Assembly: GCF_900185615.1 (NCBI RefSeq)
Contig: NZ_FYAK01000012.1
Coordinates: 1 to 64,000 of the forward strand
From: Photobacterium malacitanum
GTDB lineage: Bacteria; Pseudomonadota; Gammaproteobacteria; Enterobacterales; Vibrionaceae
Direction of reading: 5' to 3'
DNA: 64,000 nt
The notes beneath the pieces were generated by a model. That model was not told the origin of the DNA, did no database searches, and saw only the letters and a list, made by a program, of their open reading frames with translations. The translations under genes and the position numbers were made by a program. The stretch's first letter is position 1, and the number at the start of each line of letters is the position of its first letter. Of this stretch, positions 7,167 to 16,851 are shown piece after piece.

Positions 7167-7237
7167 ATACCAACCCCAGTAAACCGAGGTTGGTATAGAA
7201 ATAAAGAACCAATAAATAGCAAGGTTTATTGGTTCTT
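7167..7237 (-). promoter_or_regulatory. Two strong hairpins in the fdoI-fdhE spacer
   Basis: A 9-bp stem (7167-7175 with 7188-7196, ATACCAACC/GGTTGGTAT) and a perfect 13-bp stem (7204-7216 with 7225-7237, AAGAACCAATAAA/TTTATTGGTTCTT). Neither has a good T-tract on the minus strand. They could attenuate read-through or protect the fdoGHI mRNA end, making fdhE-selB less abundant than fdoGHI. The role is inferred. Confidence 0.55.
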
Positions 7238-7248
7238 GAGCTGTGTTA

Positions 7249-7884
7249 TTAGTGTTGGTCTTTGTTGCTTGATAGCGAACGGAACCAGCGAGGGTGATGT
7301 TTCTTGGCCCACGCAGGAGAAACCTTACCTTCTAACATGCCATCAATTGAGCCTTTTACCCAATACGCCATATAGGCATGGATAATTAAGCTTAAGGCAA
7401 AAACCAGCGCAGTAATTGAGTGTACAATTAATGCAATACGAACCACATCAATGCTGAAGTAGGCTGAAAAGTAAGCGCGCCATGCAATCAGACCTGTTAC
7501 CAGTAGCAATACACCACAGGCAATAAACTGACGTAAGATCATTTTCTGACCAGCGTTGTATTGACCTGCTTCTGGTACGTTTTCTTCGTTCTCAGTTAAA
7601 ACATCTTTAACTTTTAACATCCACTGGAGATCACCTTTTTCAAAGTGGTTATGGCTCCAGTAACGGATCACTAAGAAAAACAGCCCAACGGTCATCACAA
7701 TCGCACCAAATGGATGCAAAATACGTGCAAGTTGTGGCGTGCCATAGACATAGCTAAGGAAGTGCAGCGGTGCAAACATAAAAGATAGACCAGACAATAA
7801 TGTCCAGATACCTGTTAATGCCACAGTCCAATGCACTACGCGATCTAAAGGCTTATGACGTAAAATCGTTTTGTTTAAACTCAT
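7249..7884 (-). CDS. fdoI: Formate dehydrogenase cytochrome b556 (gamma) subunit
   Basis: 211 residues, the same length as E. coli FdoI. It has four membrane segments, with His in DRVVHW, RILHPF and VHSITALVFALSLIIHAYMA as candidate haem b and menaquinone ligands. The ending AWAKKHHPRWFRS is characteristic of the family. It passes electrons from the beta subunit to quinone in the inner membrane. It overlaps fdoH by 4 bp (ATGA), so translation is coupled. Confidence 0.95.
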   Translation of the reverse strand: MSLNKTILRHKPLDRVVHWTVALTGIWTLLSGLSFMFAPLHFLSYVYGTPQLARILHPFGAIVMTVGLFFLVIRYWSHNHFEKGDLQWMLKVKDVLTENEENVPEAGQYNAGQKMILRQFIACGVLLLVTGLIAWRAYFSAYFSIDVVRIALIVHSITALVFALSLIIHAYMAYWVKGSIDGMLEGKVSPAWAKKHHPRWFRSLSSNKDQH

Positions 7885-8756
7885 TTTTCATCTCCTTCAT
7901 CTTCAGCCACACGACTACGACCAACCGTTACGCGGTGAATAGCAGCAAGGGCTAACGTACCCACTAAACCAGCTGCCGCCAGAGGTTTCACATCATCTTT
8001 CCATAGCTTCACGGTTTCGCTGATTTTAGGATCTTTAGGCAGATCATAACGTTCAGGATCAGTAATATCGTGCAGTACGTAAATGACGTGTGTACCACCA
8101 ACGCCTTGCGGGTTGTAGATACCGGCTTTTTTATGGCCTTTTGCTTGTAATGCAGCAACACGTTGATTGGCATACTCAAGAATTTCTTCACGAGAACCAA
8201 AGCGTAGTGCACCTGTTGGACAGGTTTTAGCACATGACGGCACTTGACCTGCCTGAAGGCGATCAAGACACAACGTACACTTATAAACACGGTTATCAAC
8301 TGGGTTCATACGCGGAATATCAAATGGACAGCCAGCGATACAGTAACCGCAGCCAACACATTTTTCCGAGTTGAAATCAACCACACCGTTTTCATATTGC
8401 ACGATAGCATCAGGTTCTGGACACGCTTTTAAGCAGCCAGGATCTGAACAGTGCATGCAGCTATGTTTGCTAAATAGCCACTTGAATTTATTATCTTCTT
8501 CAATTTCTTTGAAGTGGATAGTGGTCCAAGTTTCAGCGGTTGTATTAGGTGGATTTTGGTAAGAACCTTCAAAGGTGCCTACTTTACCGCGTAGGTTATT
8601 CCACTCACTACACGCATCCATGCAGCCTTTACAGCCAGTACAACAGGTGACATCAATTAACTTTGTTACCTGAATTTGACGTTCACGCGCATCAGGAGAT
8701 GGAGTAATCGACGATGTAGCAGAACTACGAATAATATTCTGTGATTCCATACCCAT
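7881..8756 (-). CDS. fdoH: Formate dehydrogenase iron-sulfur (beta) subunit
   Basis: 291 residues with four ferredoxin-type cysteine clusters in order: CCTGCKGCMDAC, CMHCSDPGCLKAC, CVGCGYCIAGC and CTLCLDR...CAKTC. These hold four [4Fe-4S] clusters that wire the catalytic subunit to the cytochrome. The C-terminal hydrophobic stretch (PLAAAGLVGTLALAAIH) is the single membrane anchor. It starts 3 bp after the fdoG stop and overlaps fdoI. Confidence 0.96.
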   Translation of the reverse strand: MGMESQNIIRSSATSSITPSPDARERQIQVTKLIDVTCCTGCKGCMDACSEWNNLRGKVGTFEGSYQNPPNTTAETWTTIHFKEIEEDNKFKWLFSKHSCMHCSDPGCLKACPEPDAIVQYENGVVDFNSEKCVGCGYCIAGCPFDIPRMNPVDNRVYKCTLCLDRLQAGQVPSCAKTCPTGALRFGSREEILEYANQRVAALQAKGHKKAGIYNPQGVGGTHVIYVLHDITDPERYDLPKDPKISETVKLWKDDVKPLAAAGLVGTLALAAIHRVTVGRSRVAEDEGDEK

Positions 8757-8759
8757 GGC

Positions 8760-11700
8760 TTACTTCACCTTCTCTACGTTAACCAAAAATGCCTTATATT
8801 CAGGCGTTTGTGAGTTAGCGTCACCGACACATGGCGATAACGTATTCGCAAGGTAACCCGGCTTAGTATCGCCTTCGTAGCCCCAGTGAATAGGAATACC
8901 AACAGTGTGAACAGCTTGACCGTTAACATGCAGTGGCGTAATACGCTTAGACACATAAGCTTTAGCTTCAATAGAACCACGCTTAGAGGTTACACGCACC
9001 ATGTCAGCATTGTTGATGCCACGCTCTTTCGCTAAACCTTCGCCAATTTCTACAAATTGTTCAGGTTGTAATACCGCGTTGAAATGAGAGTGACTTGTCC
9101 AGGTATGGAAGTGCTCTGTTAGGCGGTAAGTGGTACCCACGAATGGGAAATTCTCTTTGGTGCCTAGCTGCGCTGCATCATCTTTGAACAAACGTGCCGC
9201 TGGATTAGAAACCACATTTTTATGTAATGGGTTAGTACCAATCGGTGTTTCAAATGGTTCGTAGTGTTCAGGGAACGGACCCTCAGCCATTTTATCAAGT
9301 GCAAACAGACGACCTACGCCTTCAGGTTGCATGATAAATGGACCGGCATTGCTGGATGGCGGCAATTTAGCATTAAAGTCAGGTACATCAGGACCGACCC
9401 ACTTGTTACCATTCCATTCAACTAAAGTACGTGTTTTATCCCATGGGCTACCGTCAGGATGTGTTGATGCACGGTTGTACAAAACACGACGGTTTGCAGG
9501 CCAAGACCATGCCCAGTTTGGCGCTAAACCTAGACCAGAAGGATCGCTGTTATCACGACGAGCTGTTTGATTGCCAGCTTCAGTCCAGCTACCTGTGTAT
9601 AACCAACACGCGGCATTGGTAGAACCATCCGCTTTTAGTTGAGCAAAGCTAGATAGTTGCTTACCGTTAGCGTCTTTGCCGTTTAGCTCTTGTGCTAATT
9701 CTTTGGTGTTTGGCTCTGCAGGGATCGCATAGTTCCAATCAAGCGCTAAGATAGGATCTGGATAAGTACCACCATTTTGTTGGTACATTTCGCGCATTTT
9801 CAAGAAAATACCCGCTAGGATCTCAGCATCACCCTTAGCTTCTCCTGGCATATCAGCTGCTTTCCAGTGCCATTGTAGCCAGCGCGCTGAACTTACAATG
9901 GTGCCATCTTCTTCAGCAAAACAGGCACAAGGCAAACGGAATACTTCAGTATCAATACTTGCAGTATCAACTTCATTGACGTTAGGTTTATTTTGCCAGA
10001 ACGTAGAAGTTTCTGTTGCCAGTGGATCAACAACCACTAAGTATTTCAGCTTAGATAGTGCATCCAATGTTTTTTGCTTGTTAGACATTGAAGAAACAGG
10101 GTTGAAACCTTGACAGATATAGCCATTCATTTCGCCTTTGTTCATCATGTCGAACACGCGCAACATGTCGTAGCCTTGATCCCATTTTGGCATCATGTCG
10201 TAGCCAAAGTTATTCTCAGCTGTGGCATTTTTGCCGTAAAATGACTTCAATAATGACACGAAGAATGCTGGGTAATGCTGCCAATAGTTAGTTTGATCTG
10301 CTTCAAGTGCCACAGGCGTGTGGTGCTTAAGGTGAGTCGCTAAATCAACATCTTTATCTGATGGCAGTTTTAAGTAACCCGGTAAACTTTGTGCTAGCAA
10401 GCCAAGGTCAGTAATACCTTGAATGTTAGAGTGGCCACGTAGAGCGTTAACACCGCCGCCAGCCATACCCATATTACCAAGGAGTAATTGGACCATTGCC
10501 ATACAACGAATGTTTTCAGCGCCTTTTGAGTGCTGAGTCCAGCCTGTCGCGTACAAAATAGTCGCAACACGGTTATTCGCAGCGGTGCTACCTAGTGCTT
10601 TACAAACGCGTTCAAACATATCAATCGGCGTACCGGTGATATTAGCAACAACGTCAGGTGTATAGCGAGATACGTGATCTTTAAGTAGATTCCATACACA
10701 ACGAGGATGCTGCAGTGATTCATCTTTTAGCGCATAACCTTGGTCATCCAGTTGATAGAACCAAGAGCTACGATCATACTTACGTTTATCAGCGTCATAG
10801 CCAGAGAATAGACCATCGTGGAACGCGTAATCATCACGTACGATAAAGCTCGCATTAGTATACGCTTTGACATATTCGTGATTGACTTGACTGCTTGCGA
10901 TTAGGTAGCGAATTGCACCTAGTAAGAAAGCAATATCAGCACCAGAACGGATCGGTGCATAGTGATCAGCAACAGCTGCTGTACGCGTGAAACGTGGATC
11001 AACCACAATGATTTCAGCGTTTCGAGTTTTTTGAGCTTCAATAGCCCAGCGGAAACCTACAGGGTGTGCTTCTGCTGCGTTTCCGCCCATAACGAGGATC
11101 AAGTCGGCATTTTTAATGTCGACCCAGTTGTTGGTCATCGCGCCGCGGCCAAATGTTGGAGCAAGACTTGCTACCGTTGGGCCGTGTCAAATACGCGCTT
11201 GAGTGTCTACAGGAACCATACCCAAACCGCGGGCAAATTTCTGAGTTAACCAACCATTTTCATTACTTTCCGCTGAGGCACAAAGCATGCCTGTTGTTAG
11301 CCAGCGGTTAACTGTGGTGCCTTCATCATTGGTTTTTACCAAGTTAGCATCACGGTCTTGTTTCATTAGTTTAGCAATACGGCTAAATGCTTCGTCCCAT
11401 GTTAGACGTTGCCATTTATCTGAACCTGGAGCGCGGTATTCTGGGTATTTCAAACGTTGTTCGCTGTTAACAAAACCAGCTAGGCCCGCACCTTTAGGAC
11501 ATAATGCACCACGGCTTACTGGATGATCTGGATCACCTTCAACGTGGAATACTTTTTGTTTAATATTTCCGCCTGTAGCACCTGTGCTATACAGTAATGT
11601 GCCACAACCTACTGAACAATAAGAACAGGTATTACGTGTTTCTTTGGCAGCGGTTAATTTGAAGTCACGAGCTTGCGCCCACGCTTTTTGCGGAATTGTG

Positions 11701-11780
11701 GCAAGGGAAGCAATAGTTGTTGTTGCTACAGCCCCCGCGCACAATTTAAATAATTGACGTCTACTTATATTCAATCTCAA
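8760..11780 (-). CDS. fdoG: Formate dehydrogenase catalytic (alpha) subunit, selenoprotein
   Basis: One gene of 1006 residues (E. coli FdnG/FdoG about 1015), interrupted in naive translation by an in-frame TGA at 11187-11189. That TGA is selenocysteine 198, in the context TQARI-Sec-HGPTVASLA, which is the known Sec position. Residues 5-11 (ISRRQLF) form a twin-arginine signal; Cys52/55/59 and a later Cys (GALCPKG) bind a [4Fe-4S] cluster; the remainder is the molybdopterin-bis-MGD fold. It oxidises formate to CO2 in the periplasm. The gene is first in fdoGHI-fdhE-selB. Calling it Fdo rather than Fdn rests on the linked fdhE. Confidence 0.96.
11146..11189 (-). promoter_or_regulatory. UGA selenocysteine codon and SECIS element of fdoG
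   Basis: Reading from UGA as position 1, a lower stem CGGCCCAA/TTTGGCCG encloses an apical stem (GG-AGCA with UGCU-CC, 11158-11175). It has a bulged U at position 17, and G23 and U24 in a five-base AGUCU loop. These three bases are the SelB contacts known from E. coli fdhF, so the spacing is exactly canonical. Confidence 0.93.
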
Positions 11781-12681
11781 AAGACCTTATTAGAAATAAA
11801 GAAGAGGGTAATTTCTCGTGGTTATTATATGGGTGAATATAATGTCGTCAAATTTTGCAATTAAGAGCAGGAGAGTAAAAAACTTGCGGATAAAATTAAC
11901 TATATAAATAGCTGTTTAAATTTTATTAATAAGACATTACCGTAAATGTTGGTTTGATAATAAATAAGCTCAATAATAAGATTCATTATCATATTCTAAT
12001 AGTTATTATTGCTTATGGTGATTACTGGTTTATTTTATTTAGTCATGTTCTATTTTTAATAGTAAATATATTTATATAATGCATTGAAGTCTTTTAAATT
12101 CGTTGAAATGAAAATTTAAAACATAAAACAAGCCCGTTTAGTGGTTTTGATAAAAATCGAGTGATGTAAATACGCTATATGTTTTTTGTGCTTTATGTTT
12201 ACTTTAATCAGTAACTTATATTTTATTTTTGACAGTGCTCAGTAACCCGATAAATTCACATTGAAATTATTTTAATAAATTAATACCGATCTTGAACATT
12301 AAAATAGACACGATTATCTATAAATTAGCATGACTTAATGCAATCTTAAGTGCCATATTTGAAATTAATAGTGGTGATTTAATCGTCGATGTTAAGCATG
12401 TTTATTTAGCAATATTAGTATGTTTTATAAAATAATGAGAATGTTAAATTTGGAAAGTGAATTTTTGCTATTAAATAAATATAGTTCTAACTGGAATTAG
12501 TCGGTCTTTCTTTATTTTGAATTTTACAAAAAGATAATCATGTAAAACCATTGTTAAATAATGAATGAATAGTCTTTGGACTATTATTACGATGCGTGGT
12601 GAAATTATTGGTAGCTTAATTTTGCATCGTTTAAATGTTACGTTATTATTAGCGCTACCAATGATCAAAAGGAAGAATAAA
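11781..12681. other. Long AT-rich intergenic region upstream of fdoG and mepA
   Basis: About 900 bp between divergent genes, with no credible ORF. It holds the fdoG and mepA promoters. A possible FNR-type site, TTGATAAAAATCGA at 12147-12160 (one mismatch from TTGAT-N4-ATCAA), lies ~370 bp before fdoG. A 7-bp hairpin AATAGTC/GACTATT is at 12568-12585. Its size for two simple promoters leaves room for an unseen small RNA. Confidence 0.5.
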
Positions 12682-13518
12682 GTGTTAGGGAAGATAGTTA
12701 CTGGCTTAATGCTTGTGTGCATGAGTCAAACCGTCACGGCTACACCGTGGGAGAAAGTGAAACAACCGACGAGTGGTGATTCAAGTTCGATTGGCTCGTA
12801 TGCTAATGGTTGTCTTGCTGGTGGTGAAAATTTGCCGTTGCAAGGTGATGGTTATCAAGTGATACGTTCTGAACGTGGACGTTATTTTGGTCATAGTGAA
12901 ATGATTGTTTTTTTACAGCAATTAATGAAGCAATCACAACAGCTAAAAATTGGTAATGTGCTGGTCGGTGATATTGCAATGCCTAGAGGAGGCCGTTTCT
13001 CGTCAGGCCATGCAAGCCACCAAACAGGATTAGATGCCGATATTTGGTTACGTATACCGGAAAAACCGTTAACTCAACAAGAACTAAAGACGGTGTCTGC
13101 GCTGCCTATGGTTGATGTGAAAAATTACCAGATCATTGAAAACAACTGGAGTAATAAGCAAGCACAATTAATCCAATTAGCAGCAAGTGATGATCGAGTA
13201 GCACGAATATTTGTTCATCCAGTGATTAAACAACAGCTATGCAAAACTGAATGGAAGCAGCGAGATTGGTTGAGTAAAGTGCGACCTTGGTTTGGTCATT
13301 ATTACCATTTCCACGTTCGTTTACATTGCCCTGAGGGAAGTACCACTTGTGAGCCGCAAACACCACCGCCAGCAGGCGATGGTTGTGGTAAAGAGCTTGC
13401 TTCATGGTCGCCAACGTATAAAGCACCAGTGGTTACCAAACCAGTTACTGATGTTAAGCCGAAGCCAAAACCTAAAAAAGTATTGCCACCGATGTGTAAG
13501 GTTGTATTGAAAAGCTAA
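12682..13518 (+). CDS. mepA: Penicillin-insensitive murein endopeptidase MepA
   Basis: 278 residues from a GTG at 12682, chosen because AGGAAG lies 6 nt upstream and a normal 20-residue signal peptide follows (VLGKIVTGLMLVCMSQTVTA). ATGs at 12565 and 12661 are in frame but lack a ribosome site. E. coli MepA has 274 residues. The LAS-peptidase zinc motifs are present: SGHASHQTGLDAD (about 108-120) and HYHFHVRLHC (about 206-215). It cleaves D-Ala-meso-DAP cross-links in the periplasm. A Pro/Lys-rich tail ends the protein. Confidence 0.93.
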   Translation: MLGKIVTGLMLVCMSQTVTATPWEKVKQPTSGDSSSIGSYANGCLAGGENLPLQGDGYQVIRSERGRYFGHSEMIVFLQQLMKQSQQLKIGNVLVGDIAMPRGGRFSSGHASHQTGLDADIWLRIPEKPLTQQELKTVSALPMVDVKNYQIIENNWSNKQAQLIQLAASDDRVARIFVHPVIKQQLCKTEWKQRDWLSKVRPWFGHYYHFHVRLHCPEGSTTCEPQTPPPAGDGCGKELASWSPTYKAPVVTKPVTDVKPKPKPKKVLPPMCKVVLKS

Positions 13519-13550
13519 TCTCTGCTAGGTGTTAGTGTTTGACTAATAAA

Positions 13551-13586
13551 AAAGCACCGCTCAGGTAACTGAGCGGTGCTTTTTTT
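13551..13586. terminator. Bidirectional terminator between mepA and yfhL
   Basis: Perfect 14-bp stem AAAGCACCGCTCAG/CTGAGCGGTGCTTT with a GTAA loop and T-runs on both sides. Serves the convergent mepA and trhP-yfhL units. Confidence 0.92.
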
Positions 13587-13607
13587 ATACGGTTTATTAT
13601 TGAATAA

Positions 13608-13862
13608 CTAAGCTAGGCCTTGCAGAGTGACAAACTTTTCAAGCAGTTCATCATCTGACTCAACGCGCTCAGGATCAGTAATAATACAATTGGTAATAGG
13701 ACAAACTGACTGGCAGGTTGGCTTATCATAGTGCCCTTTACATTCTGTGCAGCGATCTGGGTCTATTTCATAAAATTCATCGCCCATGGTGATTGCCTCA
13801 TTGGGGCATTCAGGATCACACATATCACAGTTAATGCATTTAGTTGTAATGAGCAGTGCCAT
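13608..13862 (-). CDS. yfhL: YfhL family 4Fe-4S dicluster ferredoxin
   Basis: 84 residues with two clusters of cysteines: CINCDMCDPECPNEA and CTECKGHYDKPTCQSVCPITNC. The unusual spacing of the second set marks the YfhL/Alvin-type ferredoxin. It is a small cytosolic electron carrier. It lies 5 bp after trhP on the same strand, so the two are co-transcribed, and it may supply electrons or cluster support to TrhP; that link is inferred from position. Confidence 0.93.
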   Translation of the reverse strand: MALLITTKCINCDMCDPECPNEAITMGDEFYEIDPDRCTECKGHYDKPTCQSVCPITNCIITDPERVESDDELLEKFVTLQGLA

Positions 13863-13867
13863 AGTGC

Positions 13868-15256
13868 TTATTTACCGTCTTTAGGTGCGTGTGGGTTACG
13901 AGTGTCTTCACCGTTATTTAAATTACGCATTAGTAGACCAAAATCGAGATCCATATCCGATGGCACAGGAATAAACACAAAGTGGCCATTCCCTTTTGCA
14001 TCATCAATGACTTCTGACTTACGGTTTTCCATGGTTTCAAGTTTGAAAATAACGTTACCTTTTGGTGTCATTACTTCAAGGCTGTCGCCAACAACGAATT
14101 TATTTTTCACTTCAACTTCAGCAAGTTCACCACGACGTACACCAGTAAATTCGCCAACAAATTGTTGTGTATCTGAAATTGAGTAACCGTAATCATAATT
14201 CTGGTAAGCATCATGGGTATGACGGCGTAGGAAGCCTTCAGTATAGCCACGGTGCGCTAAGCTTTCTAATGTGCCGAGTAATGAATCATCAAATGGTTTA
14301 CCTGCAACCGCATCATCAATCGCTTTACGGTAAACTTGTGCAGTACGTGCACAGTAATAGAAAGACTTAGTACGACCTTCAATTTTTAATGAGTGCACAC
14401 CCATTTTCGTTAAGCGTTCAACATGCTGTACTGCACGAAGATCTTTAGAGTTCATGATGTAAGTACCATGCTCATCTTCAAATGCTGCCATTTTTTCTTC
14501 TGGGCGGTGAGATTCACTCAGCAGTACCACATCGTCAACAGGTTTACCTAGACCAAGTGTATTTTCTGGGCGCTGTTCAATCTCTTGAATTTGAATTGCA
14601 TCTTGAGTTTCAACGATTTGACCTGCGTCGTTCTCAACCGCTTTTTCTACTTTGTATTCCCAGCGACATGAGTTAGTGCATGTACCTTGGTTTGGATCGC
14701 GCTTGTTGATGTAGCCAGATAATAAACAACGACCAGAATACGCCATGCAAAGTGCGCCATGAACAAAGATTTCTAGTTCAGTATCAGGGCAATGCTCACG
14801 AATTTCTTCGATTTCTTCTAGTGATAGTTCACGAGACAGAATCACACGCTCAACGCCTTGGCTAGCCCAGAATTTAACGGTTGCCCAGTTAACTGCGTTA
14901 GCTTGTACAGAAAGGTGAATTACTACTTCAGGAAATGCTTCACGAACCATCATGATCAAACCAGGATCTGACATGATAAGTGCGTCAGGACCCATATCTA
15001 CAATTGGCTTTAAATCACGAATAAAGGTTTTAAGCTTTGAGTTATGTGGTTGAATATTACATACCACATATAGCTTTTTACCTTGAGCATGCGCTTCATC
15101 GATACCAATTTTCAGGTTATCTAGATTAAATTCATTGTTACGAACACGAAGGCTGTAACGAGGTTGGCCTGCATAGACAGCATCTGCACCATAGGCAAAA
15201 GCGTAACGCATATTTTTCAGGCTACCGGCTGGAGATAGTAATTCTGGTTTAAACAT
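13868..15256 (-). CDS. trhP: tRNA 5-hydroxyuridine modification protein TrhP (YegQ, U32 family)
   Basis: 462 residues (E. coli YegQ 453). The family start MFKPELLSPAGSLKNMRYAF is followed by a TIM-barrel-like region. The peptidase-U32 signature EIFVHGALCMAYSGRCLLS has the cysteines expected to bind an iron-sulfur cluster, together with CTNSCRW. In E. coli this protein makes 5-hydroxyuridine at tRNA position 34 from prephenate; it is not a protease here. AAGAGAA precedes the ATG. yfhL follows in the same unit. Confidence 0.93.
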   Translation of the reverse strand: MFKPELLSPAGSLKNMRYAFAYGADAVYAGQPRYSLRVRNNEFNLDNLKIGIDEAHAQGKKLYVVCNIQPHNSKLKTFIRDLKPIVDMGPDALIMSDPGLIMMVREAFPEVVIHLSVQANAVNWATVKFWASQGVERVILSRELSLEEIEEIREHCPDTELEIFVHGALCMAYSGRCLLSGYINKRDPNQGTCTNSCRWEYKVEKAVENDAGQIVETQDAIQIQEIEQRPENTLGLGKPVDDVVLLSESHRPEEKMAAFEDEHGTYIMNSKDLRAVQHVERLTKMGVHSLKIEGRTKSFYYCARTAQVYRKAIDDAVAGKPFDDSLLGTLESLAHRGYTEGFLRRHTHDAYQNYDYGYSISDTQQFVGEFTGVRRGELAEVEVKNKFVVGDSLEVMTPKGNVIFKLETMENRKSEVIDDAKGNGHFVFIPVPSDMDLDFGLLMRNLNNGEDTRNPHAPKDGK

Positions 15257-15564
15257 TGTTTAGTTCTCTTAGATGTCTGATTCCAAATCAGCCTATAACA
15301 CCTAGTGCAATAGGAGGAGGCGAGATTCTACGTTTTTCATTCTCACATTGCCAATTTTCTTAATTATTATCGCGGATGAAAAATCAGCATGATGGTAAAT
15401 GAAGGTATATATTCAATTGGCGTAATTTAGTTAAGCTAGATATAGATGCATTAAAATACATACTTATTGTGCATTTAATACAGCGTTTATATTTTAGGGC
15501 ACTATAGCGTTTATTGGCATAATATTGTCGCTAGCGAGTGGCGGCATACATCAAGAAGGTAGTT
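15257..15564. other. Intergenic region between divergent trhP and permease genes
   Basis: 308 bp, AT-rich, holding promoters in both directions. I see no gene, repeat or strong hairpin in it. Confidence 0.5.
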
Positions 15565-16773
15565 ATGATAGGTCATGATATTAGTGGGTTAGTTATCCAC
15601 GTGTTTTCAACCTTTGGTAATATGATTTGGCAAATATTCTGGCCGTTGGCATTTGGTTTAATACTGTCATCTTGGATTCGCAACTTAATACCGGTTTCAA
15701 GTGTGGTTAAACACTTAGGTAAAACAACGCCAGTAAGCCTTGGTTTCACTACGTTTTTAGGCATGGTGTCGTCATCGTGTTCTTATGCGGCGGCATCGTT
15801 ATCTCATACTCTCTTAGTAAAAAAATCCACTGTTGCTAATGCAATGGCATTTTTGGTTTCAAGTACCAACTTGATTGTTGAAATGTTCATTGTCTTAGTT
15901 GCATTAATGGGCTGGACATTTTTATGGGGTGAAGTGATAGGTGGTTTGATTTTAATTGCCACGGTTGGAGTTTTATTTAGTCGCTTTTTTCCAAAAGATG
16001 TTGAACAAGAGTTGCGTCAGCATTTAGAGGATGCGCAGCCACAAAAAGCAAGTTGTGGTATGGATATGTCTGAAATGAGTGGTGATCACAGTGATTGCGG
16101 CATGGACATGTCAAAGATGAAGCCTGAGCACAGTGATTGTGGCATGGATATGGCAGCTAAACCTCAATCTGCCACTATGGAAAAAATCACTAAATCTGCA
16201 GGTTTCTTCCAAATGGATATTGCCATGATTGGTAAAGAAATTCTAATTGGGGTGGTGGTTTCTTCAATCTTAATCGCGTTAATGCCGCAAGAGGGATGGC
16301 GCGCATTGTTTATCAGTAATGATGCCGGCTTACCGGTGTGGTTGCATTCGTTTTTAGATGTGATTATTGGTATTTTTGTAGCAATGATTGCTTATGTATG
16401 TTCTGTCGGTAATCTTATTTTAGCCGCAGCGTTATGGCATGGTGGAATTTCATTTGGTGGCGTGATTGGCTTTATTCTATCGGATGTTTTAACCATTCCG
16501 ATGATCCGTGTTTATCAGAAATACTACGGTAAGCGTCCTGCTAAATGGATGGTTGGGTTGTTATTTGTAGCAATTTTATTTACAGGTTTATGTGTTGATG
16601 CCATCTTCAATGGCGTTGGTTGGGTAACCAGCGATCAAACCGTACGTGCATTAAATCAATCAGGTTTTGGCTTTAATATGACCACAGTGATGAACGTGAT
16701 CTTTATTCCAGCTTCTATTTGGTATTACTACCTTGGTAAAAAAGCCAATGCTGGCATGGGGATGAGCATGTAG
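15565..16773 (+). CDS. Permease, ArsP/DUF318 family, with metal-ligand-rich loop
   Basis: 402 residues from the ATG at 15565, chosen for AAGAAGG just upstream; a GTG 27 bp earlier is in frame. Two halves of about four membrane segments each frame a central cytoplasmic loop. The first half has the family block GMVSSSCSYAAASLSHTLL; the second has FVAMIAYVCSVGNL. The loop (about residues 160-205) repeats CGMDM three times with interspersed His, Asp and Met, a likely metal-binding segment. Relatives export or import organoarsenicals or unknown ions. The C-terminus is also Met-rich (GMGMSM). The substrate is unknown. Confidence 0.8.
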   Translation: MIGHDISGLVIHVFSTFGNMIWQIFWPLAFGLILSSWIRNLIPVSSVVKHLGKTTPVSLGFTTFLGMVSSSCSYAAASLSHTLLVKKSTVANAMAFLVSSTNLIVEMFIVLVALMGWTFLWGEVIGGLILIATVGVLFSRFFPKDVEQELRQHLEDAQPQKASCGMDMSEMSGDHSDCGMDMSKMKPEHSDCGMDMAAKPQSATMEKITKSAGFFQMDIAMIGKEILIGVVVSSILIALMPQEGWRALFISNDAGLPVWLHSFLDVIIGIFVAMIAYVCSVGNLILAAALWHGGISFGGVIGFILSDVLTIPMIRVYQKYYGKRPAKWMVGLLFVAILFTGLCVDAIFNGVGWVTSDQTVRALNQSGFGFNMTTVMNVIFIPASIWYYYLGKKANAGMGMSM

Positions 16774-16779
16774 CATATG

Positions 16780-16817
16780 AAAAGAGCCGTAACGTTAATA
16801 ACGTGACGGCTCTTTTT
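16780..16817. terminator. Bidirectional terminator between the permease gene and rdgC
   Basis: AAAAGAGCCGT...ACGGCTCTTTT with an inner ACGT/ACGT pair and T-runs on both strands. It separates two convergent genes. Confidence 0.88.
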
Positions 16818-16851
16818 TGTTATCTAAGTGTAGGCGAGAGAAAAATCACGA

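Noticed and set aside
8760..11189. Frameshift or nonsense mutation splitting formate dehydrogenase
   Set aside because: The stop is TGA at the known selenocysteine position, followed by a proper SECIS, with selB and selC close by.
12565..12681. Longer MepA N-terminus starting at 12565 or 12661
   Set aside because: Neither ATG has a ribosome site, and the extra residues would bury the signal peptide; the GTG at 12682 has AGGAAG at ideal spacing.
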